Shown: in pieces, positions 9,642 to 18,149 of the stretch
Layout: each line of letters begins with the position of its first letter
How positions within the stretch are numbered: the stretch's first letter is position 1
Origin: Stentor roeselii
Taxonomy: Eukaryota; Ciliophora; Heterotrichea; Heterotrichida; Stentoridae
NCBI GenBank assembly: GCA_006503475.1
Contig: RSEH01000059.1
Span: 62,001 to 126,000, forward strand
Direction: 5' to 3'
Length of the DNA: 64,000 nt
Notes under the pieces: model-generated
Told to the model about the DNA's origin: nothing
Database searches by the model: none
Seen by the model: only the letters and a program-made list of their open reading frames with translations
Position numbers and translations under genes: made by a program

Positions 9642-10019
9642 ATAAAGTGAATTTTAGGGTTGATGGGGAGTTAAGAATTGGAGATGTTATTAGGTAATCT
9701 ATTCGAATTCTTAAATTTTAAATTAATATTTAACTAAGTGCACTTTAAATATTGCAATACTTATTTTTTCCTGGGATTATCCACTCACTGAAGGCTAAAA
9801 TGATTAAAAATAATTTAAAAGAGGAGCTAGACACACAACAAACAATATTGAAAATTCACATCAATTAATCTTCAACTTTAATAATATATAAACTACTCTC
9901 CAACCCAACAAATCGAATCTATTCTCAAAACTTATCAATCATTCAACTACCTCCAAAACAAACAATGAACACCCTAAAAATATATGCAAAAAATCTAAAA
10001 ATCCAATAACTTACAATTA
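9642..10019. other. Intergenic region between two convergent genes
   Basis: About 380 bp. The first ~50 bp still look coding on the + strand (see the TUTase-like entry). The rest is AT-rich and, from about 9840, almost free of G on the + strand. No RNA gene or repeat was seen. Confidence 0.6.
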
Positions 10020-11024
10020 TCATCTCGGAATTCTCGAAACCGAAGGAGCAGGTAAATTAATAGGATTATCCTTCCGATTCGCTTCTAATTCAAAGTAAGC
10101 TTCAATAGTTTCCTTAAGCCTGATCTCCAAGCTATTCCTTTCATTTTCACAATCCCTTAACTTAAAAGCCAAATCTCTAGCTCCAGAAGCCGCCATTTCA
10201 GCAGCTCTAAGTCTAACTTCAAGTTCGCAATTTTTAAACCTTTCTTCTTTCAGCGCAACTTGAGACTCCTCCACCACTTTAACAAGATGTTCAATATAAA
10301 CCCTTTGAGCAGAAAGAGATTCTTCAAGACTGTAAAACTTGTTCTCAACTTCAGCCAATCGATAAGCTTTTTCCCTGAACTCGGAAGACAAATCTGGAAC
10401 TTCAGGCTTGGGCATCTGGGCTCTAAGCAATTCAGCTTCAGTTGCTTCAAGTTGGTCTCTTAGAAGTTTGATAATTTCTTCACGTTCTTTTAAATCTTCT
10501 TCAACATAAGCTGGTGTTTTTTCTATAATCTTGGGTGTTAAAAAAGGAGCTTTTTTAGTTACAGGGTTTCGAGATTGAGTTTTCGAAGTGCCCGGCCTGG
10601 TGAGTTTGTTTAGTTGAAGTTTTGCTTTTAATGAGTTGTTTTCTTTCAGCAGCTGCTCGTTTTCGATCTCGAGTTCGACGTTGTTGGAAGGTTTTATGTC
10701 TTTTGTCAGTCTTACTAGTTGAGTAGTCAATTTTTTGATTTGGGATTCTAGCTCGTTTTTTTGATTACGAAGTGCAAGGTTTTGGTCGTAAAGGTCAAAA
10801 TAAGCTTCTGTTTTTTCCTTGTCGGTTAAACCGGAAAAGTACTTCTGCGGCTGAGACTTGCTTGGAGATGATGGCTTGGCTGATGATGGACGACTTGCCG
10901 GTCTTTTGTTGGACTCGGGAATGGTGTGCAAGGACTGAGTTGAAGGTGTTTTTGCGTTTTCTCTGGAAAAGTGGTCATTTGGAAGGTACTTTGAAGTTGG
11001 AGGTCTGCTGGCTGCGTCGGTCAT
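10020..11024 (-). CDS. RPGRIP1L-like N-terminal coiled-coil protein (transition-zone candidate)
   Basis: The 334-residue product has a basic Ser/Pro-rich N-terminus (residues 1-75) and then coiled coil to about residue 320. The segment around residues 80-120 (AYFDLYDQNLALRNQK..., KKLTTQLVRLTKD) closely resembles the N-terminal coiled coil of RPGRIP1/RPGRIP1L, whose consensus runs like 'EENLxLKxxxxxxEDKIKRxxTKLIRL'. In known organisms RPGRIP1L organises the ciliary transition zone. The C2 domains of RPGRIP1L are absent, so this is either a short relative or a similar coiled coil. It is the only gene here whose stop is TGA, and TAA follows directly. It shares a 26-bp promoter region with the divergent gene at 11051. 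Confidence 0.6.
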   Translation of the reverse strand: MTDAASRPPTSKYLPNDHFSRENAKTPSTQSLHTIPESNKRPASRPSSAKPSSPSKSQPQKYFSGLTDKEKTEAYFDLYDQNLALRNQKNELESQIKKLTTQLVRLTKDIKPSNNVELEIENEQLLKENNSLKAKLQLNKLTRPGTSKTQSRNPVTKKAPFLTPKIIEKTPAYVEEDLKEREEIIKLLRDQLEATEAELLRAQMPKPEVPDLSSEFREKAYRLAEVENKFYSLEESLSAQRVYIEHLVKVVEESQVALKEERFKNCELEVRLRAAEMAASGARDLAFKLRDCENERNSLEIRLKETIEAYFELEANRKDNPINLPAPSVSRIPR

Positions 11025-11050
11025 TTTTTAAATGATTATTGACTGTAATT

Positions 11051-11932
11051 ATGGAAGTTCTGAACCGACAGAAGAAAAAAAATACCAGCTCTAAAGCTAG
11101 ACTTATTAGTTTTTATAACAGGCATCATTCTAATTCACCTATTTTGATAAGGAAAAAAAAAAGTGATATTGAAAAAAAGTTTAACTTGACTAATGATGGG
11201 AAAAAGAAGATTTTAAATGAGCTTGAAAAGAAAGATTTCATTAAAGAAAGTGAAGAAGATGATGAAAATAAAGGAAAATTCAAGAATGATCAGACTTGTG
11301 GTTTGGTAGAGTTTATTAAAAATAGCAGTGATAGGCAAAAGGGACTGGAATTAACTGAAGCTGAGGTGAGAAGAAGGGAAAATGAAGTTGAAAGAAGAGA
11401 AATTCAACTGGATATTAGGGAATTTGAATTAGAAACTAGGGAAAATCAACTTAAAAGTGCGGAAGATTCAATTTTTTACAGGCAGCAAGAGCTGGATTTT
11501 CTGATTGATAAAGTTAAACTGAAGGAAATTGAATTGAAGAGGGATGAAGAAGTTTTTAATACCAAAAGGGTTAACGTTTCTCAGGAAGTTACAAGCGATA
11601 TTGAGAAAAAAGTCAAGGAATTTGAAATGCAAAAACTCGGGTTAGATATTTTACTAAAAAAGGTTATGGATCAAATTGCTGAACTTGATAAAAGAAAATC
11701 AGAAATTTTTCATTTTCAAGAAAAAAGGAAAAGTTTTGATGGGCTTGATAGGATTGATGAAGAAAGCGAAGAAGGATCACTAGACCTTTCAGACAGCACC
11801 TCCTTCGAATCATATAAACAAAAGAACTTCATCTTATCCTGCTGCCAAGAGCTTTCAAAAGAAAACCAAGACATCAGTTCAAAAATCGATGAAATAATGG
11901 CCTCTCTAAGTTACTCCTCATCTCTTTTCTAA
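11051..11932 (+). CDS. Coiled-coil protein, function unknown
   Basis: The product is 293 aa, starting at the ATG at 11051 (MEVLNRQKKKN...). The earlier in-frame codon is TTG and was not used. The N-terminus is very basic. Residues ~100-215 form a continuous charged coiled coil with the run RRENEVERREIQLDIREFEL, and the C-terminus is acidic and Ser-rich. No family was recognised. The divergent arrangement, 26 bp from the RPGRIP1L-like gene, suggests co-expression and perhaps a shared ciliary or cortical role, which is inference only. Confidence 0.75.
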   Translation: MEVLNRQKKKNTSSKARLISFYNRHHSNSPILIRKKKSDIEKKFNLTNDGKKKILNELEKKDFIKESEEDDENKGKFKNDQTCGLVEFIKNSSDRQKGLELTEAEVRRRENEVERREIQLDIREFELETRENQLKSAEDSIFYRQQELDFLIDKVKLKEIELKRDEEVFNTKRVNVSQEVTSDIEKKVKEFEMQKLGLDILLKKVMDQIAELDKRKSEIFHFQEKRKSFDGLDRIDEESEEGSLDLSDSTSFESYKQKNFILSCCQELSKENQDISSKIDEIMASLSYSSSLF

Positions 11933-11983
11933 TAATATAAAAAAATGGAAATCTTAGTATCTTCAGTTGAATCCTCTCTATAA

Positions 11984-12748
11984 ATGCAAAGATCATTCAA
12001 AGTCCATCCAGAAACCTGCTGCATTCCAATAAATTTCTACTCTCCCACAAGCCCAAAGCCTTCAAAATCCGAAAAATCCTCTCCAACATCAAACCTTCTC
12101 TCATTCCAATCCTTCCAAAATCATCCTCGAAGCGCAGAGCACATCTTAAACTCAAGACATTCAAAAGACTTTCCATCAATATCAACCTTCACAATAAGCG
12201 ATTCCCAAAAAGACGAAATATTCTTCGAATCATTAAAAATCTCAAGCAAAACTTTTAAACCTTCCCTAAAAAAAGTCTCTTTCTCTCAAAACCTTTCAAT
12301 AAAAACCTGCCGAATTTGCCTTGATTCCGACCTTTCTTCTGATTTTATCAGTCCCTGCAAATGTCGTGGTTTTCAAAAGTGGGTGCATCAAGAGTGTCTA
12401 AAGGTCTGGCTTGTTAAAAGTGAAAGATTTGAGAAAAGAAAGGTTTTTTGTGAAGTTTGTAAAAATGAGTTTTTGATGGAATTTCAATATGAACGGTTTT
12501 GCGCTCCTTGCAATGAAATGTCTTGTAGGACTTGGTTGCCGATAGTCATTGCGATTATCATGTTTTGCTTTATTGGGTGCTTTGTGGTGCAGGGGTATAT
12601 TGATCAGAGTGTTAGAGGACTCGTTGTTTTCGCTGTTTCTGTCATTTTTGGTATTGTTGGGGTTGTTAGTCTTGGAATTGGAATCGCTAATGCCAGAGCG
12701 GCTTGTGTTGAAAGACGAGTCTGTGCTTGGAAGGTATTGAATAGGTAA
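11984..12748 (+). CDS. RING-CH (MARCH-type) membrane E3 ubiquitin ligase
   Basis: The 254-residue product begins with about 100 disordered Ser/Pro-rich residues. A C4HC3 RING-CH zinc finger follows (C109, C112, C125, C127, H135, C138, C156, C159), with the typical SPCKCRG and WVHQECL signatures. Two transmembrane helices lie at about 183-205 and 212-235. MARCH-type ligases ubiquitinate membrane proteins to direct endocytosis or ER turnover; the substrate here is unknown. The start ATG sits in a TATAAATG context. It converges on the metaxin-like gene with a 9-bp gap. Confidence 0.88.
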   Translation: MQRSFKVHPETCCIPINFYSPTSPKPSKSEKSSPTSNLLSFQSFQNHPRSAEHILNSRHSKDFPSISTFTISDSQKDEIFFESLKISSKTFKPSLKKVSFSQNLSIKTCRICLDSDLSSDFISPCKCRGFQKWVHQECLKVWLVKSERFEKRKVFCEVCKNEFLMEFQYERFCAPCNEMSCRTWLPIVIAIIMFCFIGCFVVQGYIDQSVRGLVVFAVSVIFGIVGVVSLGIGIANARAACVERRVCAWKVLNR

Positions 12749-12757
12749 TTTATTAAT

Positions 12758-13597
12758 CTAACGAGAGTTTATTAAAAGGAAACCTAGGAAAGTTAGAAAA
12801 GTGATTGAAACGAACTCTCTTCGGTAACTTAAAAAAGGGTCTTTTTCTTTGATTTCTTTGAAATGACCTCGTTTTTCTGATAGTTCGAGAAATACTTTTG
12901 AATCCTTTTGAATTGTTCGAAGACCTTGACCTAACTCGAGTTTTTCTTCAACTTTCCTTATAAATCTTTTCAAATTTTCAAATCTTTCGAAGTCACTGCG
13001 AACTTCTTCCAAATGTCCTAAATAAAAAAGGTCTTCTTTTAAATAAGCGAAAATCGCCAGGTCTTCTAGATGAAGATTGTAATAATCGAACTTTTGACTG
13101 AAAAAATCGTTTTCGTTGAGAAATTCTGAAAGAGTTTCATGTGTTTTTTTTAAAGATCTTAAAGCAAAGTCGAGGTCTGGTTTTAAATTTGAGTTTGAAC
13201 TTGAGTTTTGGAGTTTTAGTAAATTTTCGAATAGAGCTTTTGAAAAGGTTAATTTTGATTCGAAAGATTTCACTGCTGAGGATGATTTTGATTTTAGAAG
13301 GGTTAGTCGCTCGTGAATTGATGAATGGCAGAGACTTTGGATTTCTTTTAAGGTTGCCTTGCTGTCTGGACTGATTTGTGAGTTAAGGTCTAGGGTTTTT
13401 TCGAGAACTTTGATTATGTTTTGGTCTCGGAATAAAAATGAATCTATCTGAAGGACTGGCAAGTCTCCAACTGTAGACCATGAGTAATCAGAAGCAACCA
13501 GAGTCAAAGAAATCTTGAAAAGTTTGCAAACACTTTTAACAAAAACACTATAAAAATTAAATCCTTCGTGTTTATAGTAATATAAGATCATCTCCAT
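12758..13597 (-). CDS. Metaxin/Sam37-like outer mitochondrial membrane protein
   Basis: A 279-residue product. Its N-terminal ~80 residues match the layout of the metaxin thioredoxin-like domain: a 'hydrophobic-FVKSVCKLFKI' helix, then a 'W.TVGDLPVLQID' segment where metaxins have 'SP.G.LP.L', then DQNIIKVLEK. A helical GST-C-like region follows (FAYLKEDLFYLG, LKRFIRKVEEKL), and a single C-terminal hydrophobic anchor (ITFLTFLGFLLI) ends the protein. Metaxins support import and assembly of beta-barrel proteins through the SAM complex. Sequence similarity is low, so the call rests on domain order and tail anchor. Confidence 0.5.
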   Translation of the reverse strand: MEMILYYYKHEGFNFYSVFVKSVCKLFKISLTLVASDYSWSTVGDLPVLQIDSFLFRDQNIIKVLEKTLDLNSQISPDSKATLKEIQSLCHSSIHERLTLLKSKSSSAVKSFESKLTFSKALFENLLKLQNSSSNSNLKPDLDFALRSLKKTHETLSEFLNENDFFSQKFDYYNLHLEDLAIFAYLKEDLFYLGHLEEVRSDFERFENLKRFIRKVEEKLELGQGLRTIQKDSKVFLELSEKRGHFKEIKEKDPFLSYRREFVSITFLTFLGFLLINSR

Positions 13598-13635
13598 CTT
13601 AATTTTTTATATCCTCTCAAAGTTTATACTAACAA

Positions 13636-14019
13636 ATGGAATACCTCATCATGATCGGAGGACTATTATCATTGCCCATCATTCACTACTGCAATCAGCC
13701 CTCACCAGCTTTAAAGCCTTCAAAGCCTTCAGAGCCAGAAGAAGCCCCTCATCCATCAGCAAAGCCTTTATCAGAGGAGGAACTTCAAGACCTTAAAAAA
13801 AAAGCAGAAGAGCGCAAAGCACGTGTATTAAAAGACCTGACGCCATATGAGAAAGAATTACTAAATGAATACCTAGAAAACCTGAAAAATCCTAAAAAAG
13901 ACCCTCAATCTTTGAATCTTTTGATAGCGATCATTGTTTTTTTGATTGTATTCCTGGTGATCCTGTTAATATCGATATACAGTGACAGTCCTAAAAGCTC
14001 GAAACCATCTGAATTATAA
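13636..14019 (+). CDS. Small two-helix membrane protein, function unknown
   Basis: A 127-residue product with a short hydrophobic N-terminus (MEYLIMIGGLLSLPIIHY; signal anchor or signal peptide), a Pro/Lys/Glu-rich linker, a charged helical segment (residues ~50-85), and a strong C-terminal transmembrane helix (LNLLIAIIVFLIVFLVILLI) with a short Ser/Pro tail. No family was recognised. The head-to-head partner is the metaxin-like gene, 38 bp away; it converges on the PPR gene with a 13-bp gap. An organelle-membrane role is possible. Confidence 0.7.
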   Translation: MEYLIMIGGLLSLPIIHYCNQPSPALKPSKPSEPEEAPHPSAKPLSEEELQDLKKKAEERKARVLKDLTPYEKELLNEYLENLKNPKKDPQSLNLLIAIIVFLIVFLVILLISIYSDSPKSSKPSEL

Positions 14020-14032
14020 TAATTCTATTCTT

Positions 14033-15658
14033 TTACTTTGTATATCTATTCTCGAGATTCTCATTTCTAAGGCGATTCGCATACTTTTTATTAAAGTTGC
14101 TTGAATCGTAAAACTCAAAGTCCTGCAAATGCGCCCAAAGTCTCATCGGTATGCCTTCGATCTTATGCAACTGACGCAAATACATGTATAAAGGGCGAAG
14201 ACCTTGCTCTTTGAACTTTTCTAGGACTTCACATGTTTTGTCAGTGTCTCCAGTTTTCATGCAAGCTTTTAAGAATTGGTTCATAACAAACATATCAGGT
14301 TTGATATTTTCCTGTTTCATTGATTTCCAAAGATCCTTCACTGTGGTGTATTCGGCAAGTTCACTGTACATTTCCATGAGTCTTCTATAAGTATGAACAT
14401 CTCTCTTAATCCCGAGCTGGTCATATAAAGGCAGCACAAGTCCTTCAACCTGATTATCAAACAAAGCTCTGGTATGAACAGCAAGTAAATTATTCAGCAC
14501 AAGTATATCAACAATCCCTCTTTCCTTACAAATCCTAAAAATTTCCCAGCTTTCTTTCACAAAAAGTTCTTTCGCTGCTTCATTAGCATCTAAAGTAGCC
14601 TGACTATAAACATTCATAAGTTGAGCCAAATGTATAAAAGTTGGTTCTAATCCAAAGTTCTTCATTTCCTTAAGCCCGAAGCGAGCTTCGGGCAGGTCTC
14701 CAAGTCGAGCACAAGCCGTAAAAAACCCATTAAAAGTGCGATTATCCGGAATAATCCCCTTTCCCCTCATTTGTTTGTAAAGTTCAATAGCCTGTTGTGC
14801 ATAGTCCTTTCTTTTCGCATAGCACATGATCATTTCATTATAAAAATAAGCAACCTCCGGAAATCCGATTCCTTTAAGTCTATCCCAGATGCCGACAGCG
14901 TATTCAGTGGCGCTTATTTTCGAGCAGGCATTGAGCACCGAAGCAAGGAGGTACTCGTCAGTGTCGACTTCAGGGGAGTACTTCTCATAGACCTCGATGG
15001 CTTCTTTGGCTCTGCCTTGTTTACTTAGAGCCAAGATGTAACAAGTGTAGTCAATTTCATGAATTTTGAAACCTTTACTGCGCTTTTCGTTTATCAAACG
15101 TAAGACCGAGTCAGGGTCACGCATTTTGTTATAAGCCGAGATGAGTGAAGTGTAAAGCATCGCCGCTGGTCCTGCCAGGTCAATCAAAGCCTTTGAAAAA
15201 ACCATTTCAGCTGTTTGGATGTCATTAGCCCTGCCACTCGCAACGATGAGGAATACAAAAGAAATAACATCAGGCACAATGCCAATAATCTTCATCTTCT
15301 CAATCGTTCCTAAAGCTTCGTCAATTTTTCCGTGGTGGGCTTGAACCTGCAGCAATTTATTGAAATTATTCAAGTCCAGTTCTCGATTACTGAAAAAAGA
15401 TTCAAAAGAAAAGTCGATTGAGTCAAGCATCTTATCAGGAGTCAAGAATCTCGCCTTTTCATTACTTTTCTCGAATTCTTTCTTGATTTCATCTCGCATG
15501 GCTTTTGTAAGCTTCTGCTCCTCAATTGGAATATTTGGCTGGACCAACTTTATCGGAAGTTTATGAAATGTGACTGGTTTTTTCTCGTTTAACTTCTGTT
15601 TGACTCGCTTGGAAAGGCTTTTGGCTGAAGTTTGCAAAGACTTTCCCACTCGATTCAT
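14033..15658 (-). CDS. Pentatricopeptide repeat (PPR) protein, probably mitochondrial
   Basis: A 541-residue product. The basic, Ser/Lys-rich, acid-poor N-terminus looks like a mitochondrial targeting peptide. From about residue 100 to 520 it is made of ~35-residue helical hairpins with PPR signatures, for example 'YTSLISAYNKMRDPDSVLRL', 'YNEMIMCYAKRKDYAQQA' and 'FNGFFTACARLGDLPEAR'. PPR proteins bind specific organellar RNAs for processing, stability or translation; the target here is unknown. No C-terminal endonuclease or SMR domain is seen. The start codon lies only 8 bp from that of the divergent gene at 15667. Confidence 0.88.
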   Translation of the reverse strand: MNRVGKSLQTSAKSLSKRVKQKLNEKKPVTFHKLPIKLVQPNIPIEEQKLTKAMRDEIKKEFEKSNEKARFLTPDKMLDSIDFSFESFFSNRELDLNNFNKLLQVQAHHGKIDEALGTIEKMKIIGIVPDVISFVFLIVASGRANDIQTAEMVFSKALIDLAGPAAMLYTSLISAYNKMRDPDSVLRLINEKRSKGFKIHEIDYTCYILALSKQGRAKEAIEVYEKYSPEVDTDEYLLASVLNACSKISATEYAVGIWDRLKGIGFPEVAYFYNEMIMCYAKRKDYAQQAIELYKQMRGKGIIPDNRTFNGFFTACARLGDLPEARFGLKEMKNFGLEPTFIHLAQLMNVYSQATLDANEAAKELFVKESWEIFRICKERGIVDILVLNNLLAVHTRALFDNQVEGLVLPLYDQLGIKRDVHTYRRLMEMYSELAEYTTVKDLWKSMKQENIKPDMFVMNQFLKACMKTGDTDKTCEVLEKFKEQGLRPLYMYLRQLHKIEGIPMRLWAHLQDFEFYDSSNFNKKYANRLRNENLENRYTK

Positions 15659-15666
15659 TTGGAATT

Positions 15667-16446
15667 ATGGAAAAAGCCAAAAATGAACCGCTGAATGAAG
15701 TTGATGAGGAAAAGTCTCTTCAAGAGTCTTTCAGTCAGATGCTTTCATTTGAGTTGAAAAACTTGCAGAATAAACTTGCTGTGCTTGAAACTCGGATGAA
15801 TCATCGGGATTCACCTGCTGCAGGTGAAGAATTTAGAAATGATCGGAAAAAAATTAGGAAAAATAGGAAAAGTGCGGCGAGTAGCAAGGGAACTAGTCAG
15901 AGAAGCGAAGTTAGTCAAAGTAGTGAAAGAACTGATCGAGTTGCAAAGACTAGAAAGACTCCTTCTAGTAGAAATAGTGAAGATGGGGAAAAATCTCAAA
16001 GGGTTCAGAGAAATTCTTTTTCTTTTCAACAGGCTGATGAAAAAATTAGAAAGAAAGAGAAAAAGATTAGGAAAAGTGAAAAAGAATTGAGGAACTTAGA
16101 AGATAGTCTTAGGTTGAACTCTAGTCAGACTAGCAGCAAGTCTTGCCAGGAAAAAGCGGATAAAAACTCTGAACTGGTTAGGATTAGAAGGGGTAATGCT
16201 GGGCTTTTAAAGGAAAACAGGATTTTGATGAAGAAAATGAAGAGCAATTTAGAAATAACGAAAAGGATCAGAAATCTTGTGAAAGAAATAAATGATTTAA
16301 AAGCTTCTTTTAAAAGATCGGAATGTATTCGAAATAAGCAGAAAGAAGTTATCAAACAACTGAAAAAGGAGGTTTTAAAAGCGAAAGGAAAAACCAGGGC
16401 AAAAAGTGCACAGCCTAAAGTTAAGTCAAAACCGAAAAAGAATTAA
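15667..16446 (+). CDS. Basic coiled-coil protein, function unknown
   Basis: A 259-residue product. Residues 1-45 are acidic and helical. Residues ~55-110 are Ser/Arg/Lys-rich and probably disordered. The remainder is a strongly charged coiled coil ending in a very basic tail (KGKTRAKSAQPKVKSKPKKN) typical of microtubule- or nucleic-acid-binding tails. No family was recognised. Its promoter must lie inside the neighbouring PPR coding sequence or in the 8-bp gap. Confidence 0.72.
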   Translation: MEKAKNEPLNEVDEEKSLQESFSQMLSFELKNLQNKLAVLETRMNHRDSPAAGEEFRNDRKKIRKNRKSAASSKGTSQRSEVSQSSERTDRVAKTRKTPSSRNSEDGEKSQRVQRNSFSFQQADEKIRKKEKKIRKSEKELRNLEDSLRLNSSQTSSKSCQEKADKNSELVRIRRGNAGLLKENRILMKKMKSNLEITKRIRNLVKEINDLKASFKRSECIRNKQKEVIKQLKKEVLKAKGKTRAKSAQPKVKSKPKKN

Positions 16447-16794
16447 AATTTAACGTAAGATAGTTAATATTTTAGATTTTATATAAATTTCAAGAATTCT
16501 TGAAAGAGCCTCTAGAAAAACACTATATTTAATCTACCTTTTCATTCATTTTATTATGCGATCTACTTGAATCTTCCTCGAATTCTCCTAATCCCGCTAA
16601 ACTCAAGACATTAATTACCTTCCCACCTTCATCCATTTCCTTCAATTCCAAATCCAAATCTCCATAAACCCCTTCCAACCATCTAAAAATCTAAATTCCC
16701 TAAAAATCCTTCTCCAACCCATCATCCTTCATTCAAACCCGAAGAAAAGACCAGCACTTCAACTCTTAATTTAAAAATTTAATGGCTCTAATAA
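16447..16794. other. Intergenic region upstream of the K+ channel gene
   Basis: About 350 bp. From about 16560 it is rich in C and very poor in G on the + strand, like other leaders in the window. The complementary strand carries a protein-like open frame (16688 down to 16529) without its own ATG, described in the findings. No RNA gene was seen. Confidence 0.5.
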
Positions 16795-18081
16795 ATGGGT
16801 GACAAAGGCAGAAATAAATTACGAGTCAAACTCTTACAACCAGCGAAGCAAAGCGAGATCTCCAAGTCAAAAATCTTGTTCAACCGTTGGCGTTGGTACC
16901 GAATCCTTGCAGCAGCAGTTGGTTCCCTTTCAATAATCCCAGGTTACATCGACTACGAGTATCGCTACTCACCTGCCAGGTTTAACGCGACAACAATGGA
17001 CTCTTCAGTATGCGTTCAAAATGAAATTTCAATGATTCCTAGAATTTTAATGCTAATCTTCTCTTACACAGCGATTCTCATGTTGATTCCTTATAGAATC
17101 GCTTTCCTTAAATGGAGGACTCACCTGCCGAGGACCTTTACAGAACTACCTGCTCAGAAGAAACTTCCTCTGGCCCAGGTAATAAAAAATAGACAAAAAC
17201 CTGAATGGTGGGAGTATTTGGGAGGTGATACTATTCCTTCGATTATCTTGTATTTGATCTTGCCCTATCCAGGACTTGAATACACTTTAACCACTTCTTA
17301 TCAGCTGAAAGGACTTGAGACTCATGAAGTTTGTTACTATCTCGCTGAAGTCCTTTACGTGATTTCTTTTGCCAGGGTGTTAGTCTTTGCACTAGCTTTG
17401 TTTTACTTCGGAAAGTACTCCAGTCAAGTAAGCATTCGTCAATGCGAGAAATACGGAGTCGCTCCTGGAGTCGGCTTTTCATTCAGGTGCTACTTGAAAG
17501 AATGGCCTATGTTCATGGTGATAGCTTTTTTGTTGATTCCTTGCGTTTTTATTTTCGGAAGTGCCGCGAAGGTCTTTGAAAGGCCTCTTCATCGAGATGG
17601 GAATGATTATGACTATCTTCCGAATAGCATGTGGAATGTTTTCATCACAATGTCAACAGTGGGCTATGGTGACCAGTTCCCAGTTACACTTTTCGGAAGG
17701 TTGACTCTGGCACTTAGCGCCTTAGCTGGAGGCATCGTCCTCAGTATGACCTTCGTCGCGATTGGAAGTTACTTGAACTTGTCAACTGATGAGATGACTG
17801 TTCTTGATGAATGTGATTTGAAGTTCGCTGCTGCGACTGCGATTTATGAAGGTTACAAGTTCAGCTGCAAGGAAAAGAAGAGCTATTGGGACTATGTGAG
17901 ACTCAGGGAAAAAATTAACCAGTTTAAAGACATTAGGCTTATGGGAGAGGAGCAGGAAAGTGGAGTCAATCCTGAAAGTTTAGAAGCGAGAATCAAGGAA
18001 CTTAATGGAACTATTGATGATTTGAAGGCCTCGGTTATGTCATTGTCGCATAAAATGGATAGAGTTCAGAACGTTGCGTAG
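16795..18081 (+). CDS. Six-transmembrane K+ channel, SK (Ca2+-activated)-like
   Basis: A 428-residue product. S1 is at ~33-52, S2 ~81-106, S3 ~147-170, S4 ~183-206, S5 ~237-257, the pore ~278-295 and S6 ~303-327. The selectivity filter STVGYGD at 287-293 is perfect for K+. S4 has few positive charges, and the region after S6 (AAATAIYEGYKF..., then a coiled coil to the end) resembles the calmodulin-binding region and C-terminal coiled coil of SK/IK channels. Ca2+/calmodulin gating rather than voltage gating is therefore inferred. In ciliates such K+ currents shape ciliary reversal and membrane potential. An ATG at 16782 was rejected because it stops after six codons. Confidence 0.82.
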   Translation: MGDKGRNKLRVKLLQPAKQSEISKSKILFNRWRWYRILAAAVGSLSIIPGYIDYEYRYSPARFNATTMDSSVCVQNEISMIPRILMLIFSYTAILMLIPYRIAFLKWRTHLPRTFTELPAQKKLPLAQVIKNRQKPEWWEYLGGDTIPSIILYLILPYPGLEYTLTTSYQLKGLETHEVCYYLAEVLYVISFARVLVFALALFYFGKYSSQVSIRQCEKYGVAPGVGFSFRCYLKEWPMFMVIAFLLIPCVFIFGSAAKVFERPLHRDGNDYDYLPNSMWNVFITMSTVGYGDQFPVTLFGRLTLALSALAGGIVLSMTFVAIGSYLNLSTDEMTVLDECDLKFAAATAIYEGYKFSCKEKKSYWDYVRLREKINQFKDIRLMGEEQESGVNPESLEARIKELNGTIDDLKASVMSLSHKMDRVQNVA

Positions 18082-18149
18082 TAATTTAGATTAGTTGAGA
18101 TTTTCTTAAATAAAAAGAAGATTATTAAAGGTTATTTAAAAATTGTAGA

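Noticed and set aside
11039-11050. TTG start for the coiled-coil gene
   Set aside because: Non-ATG start in a eukaryote; ATG at 11051 is in frame.
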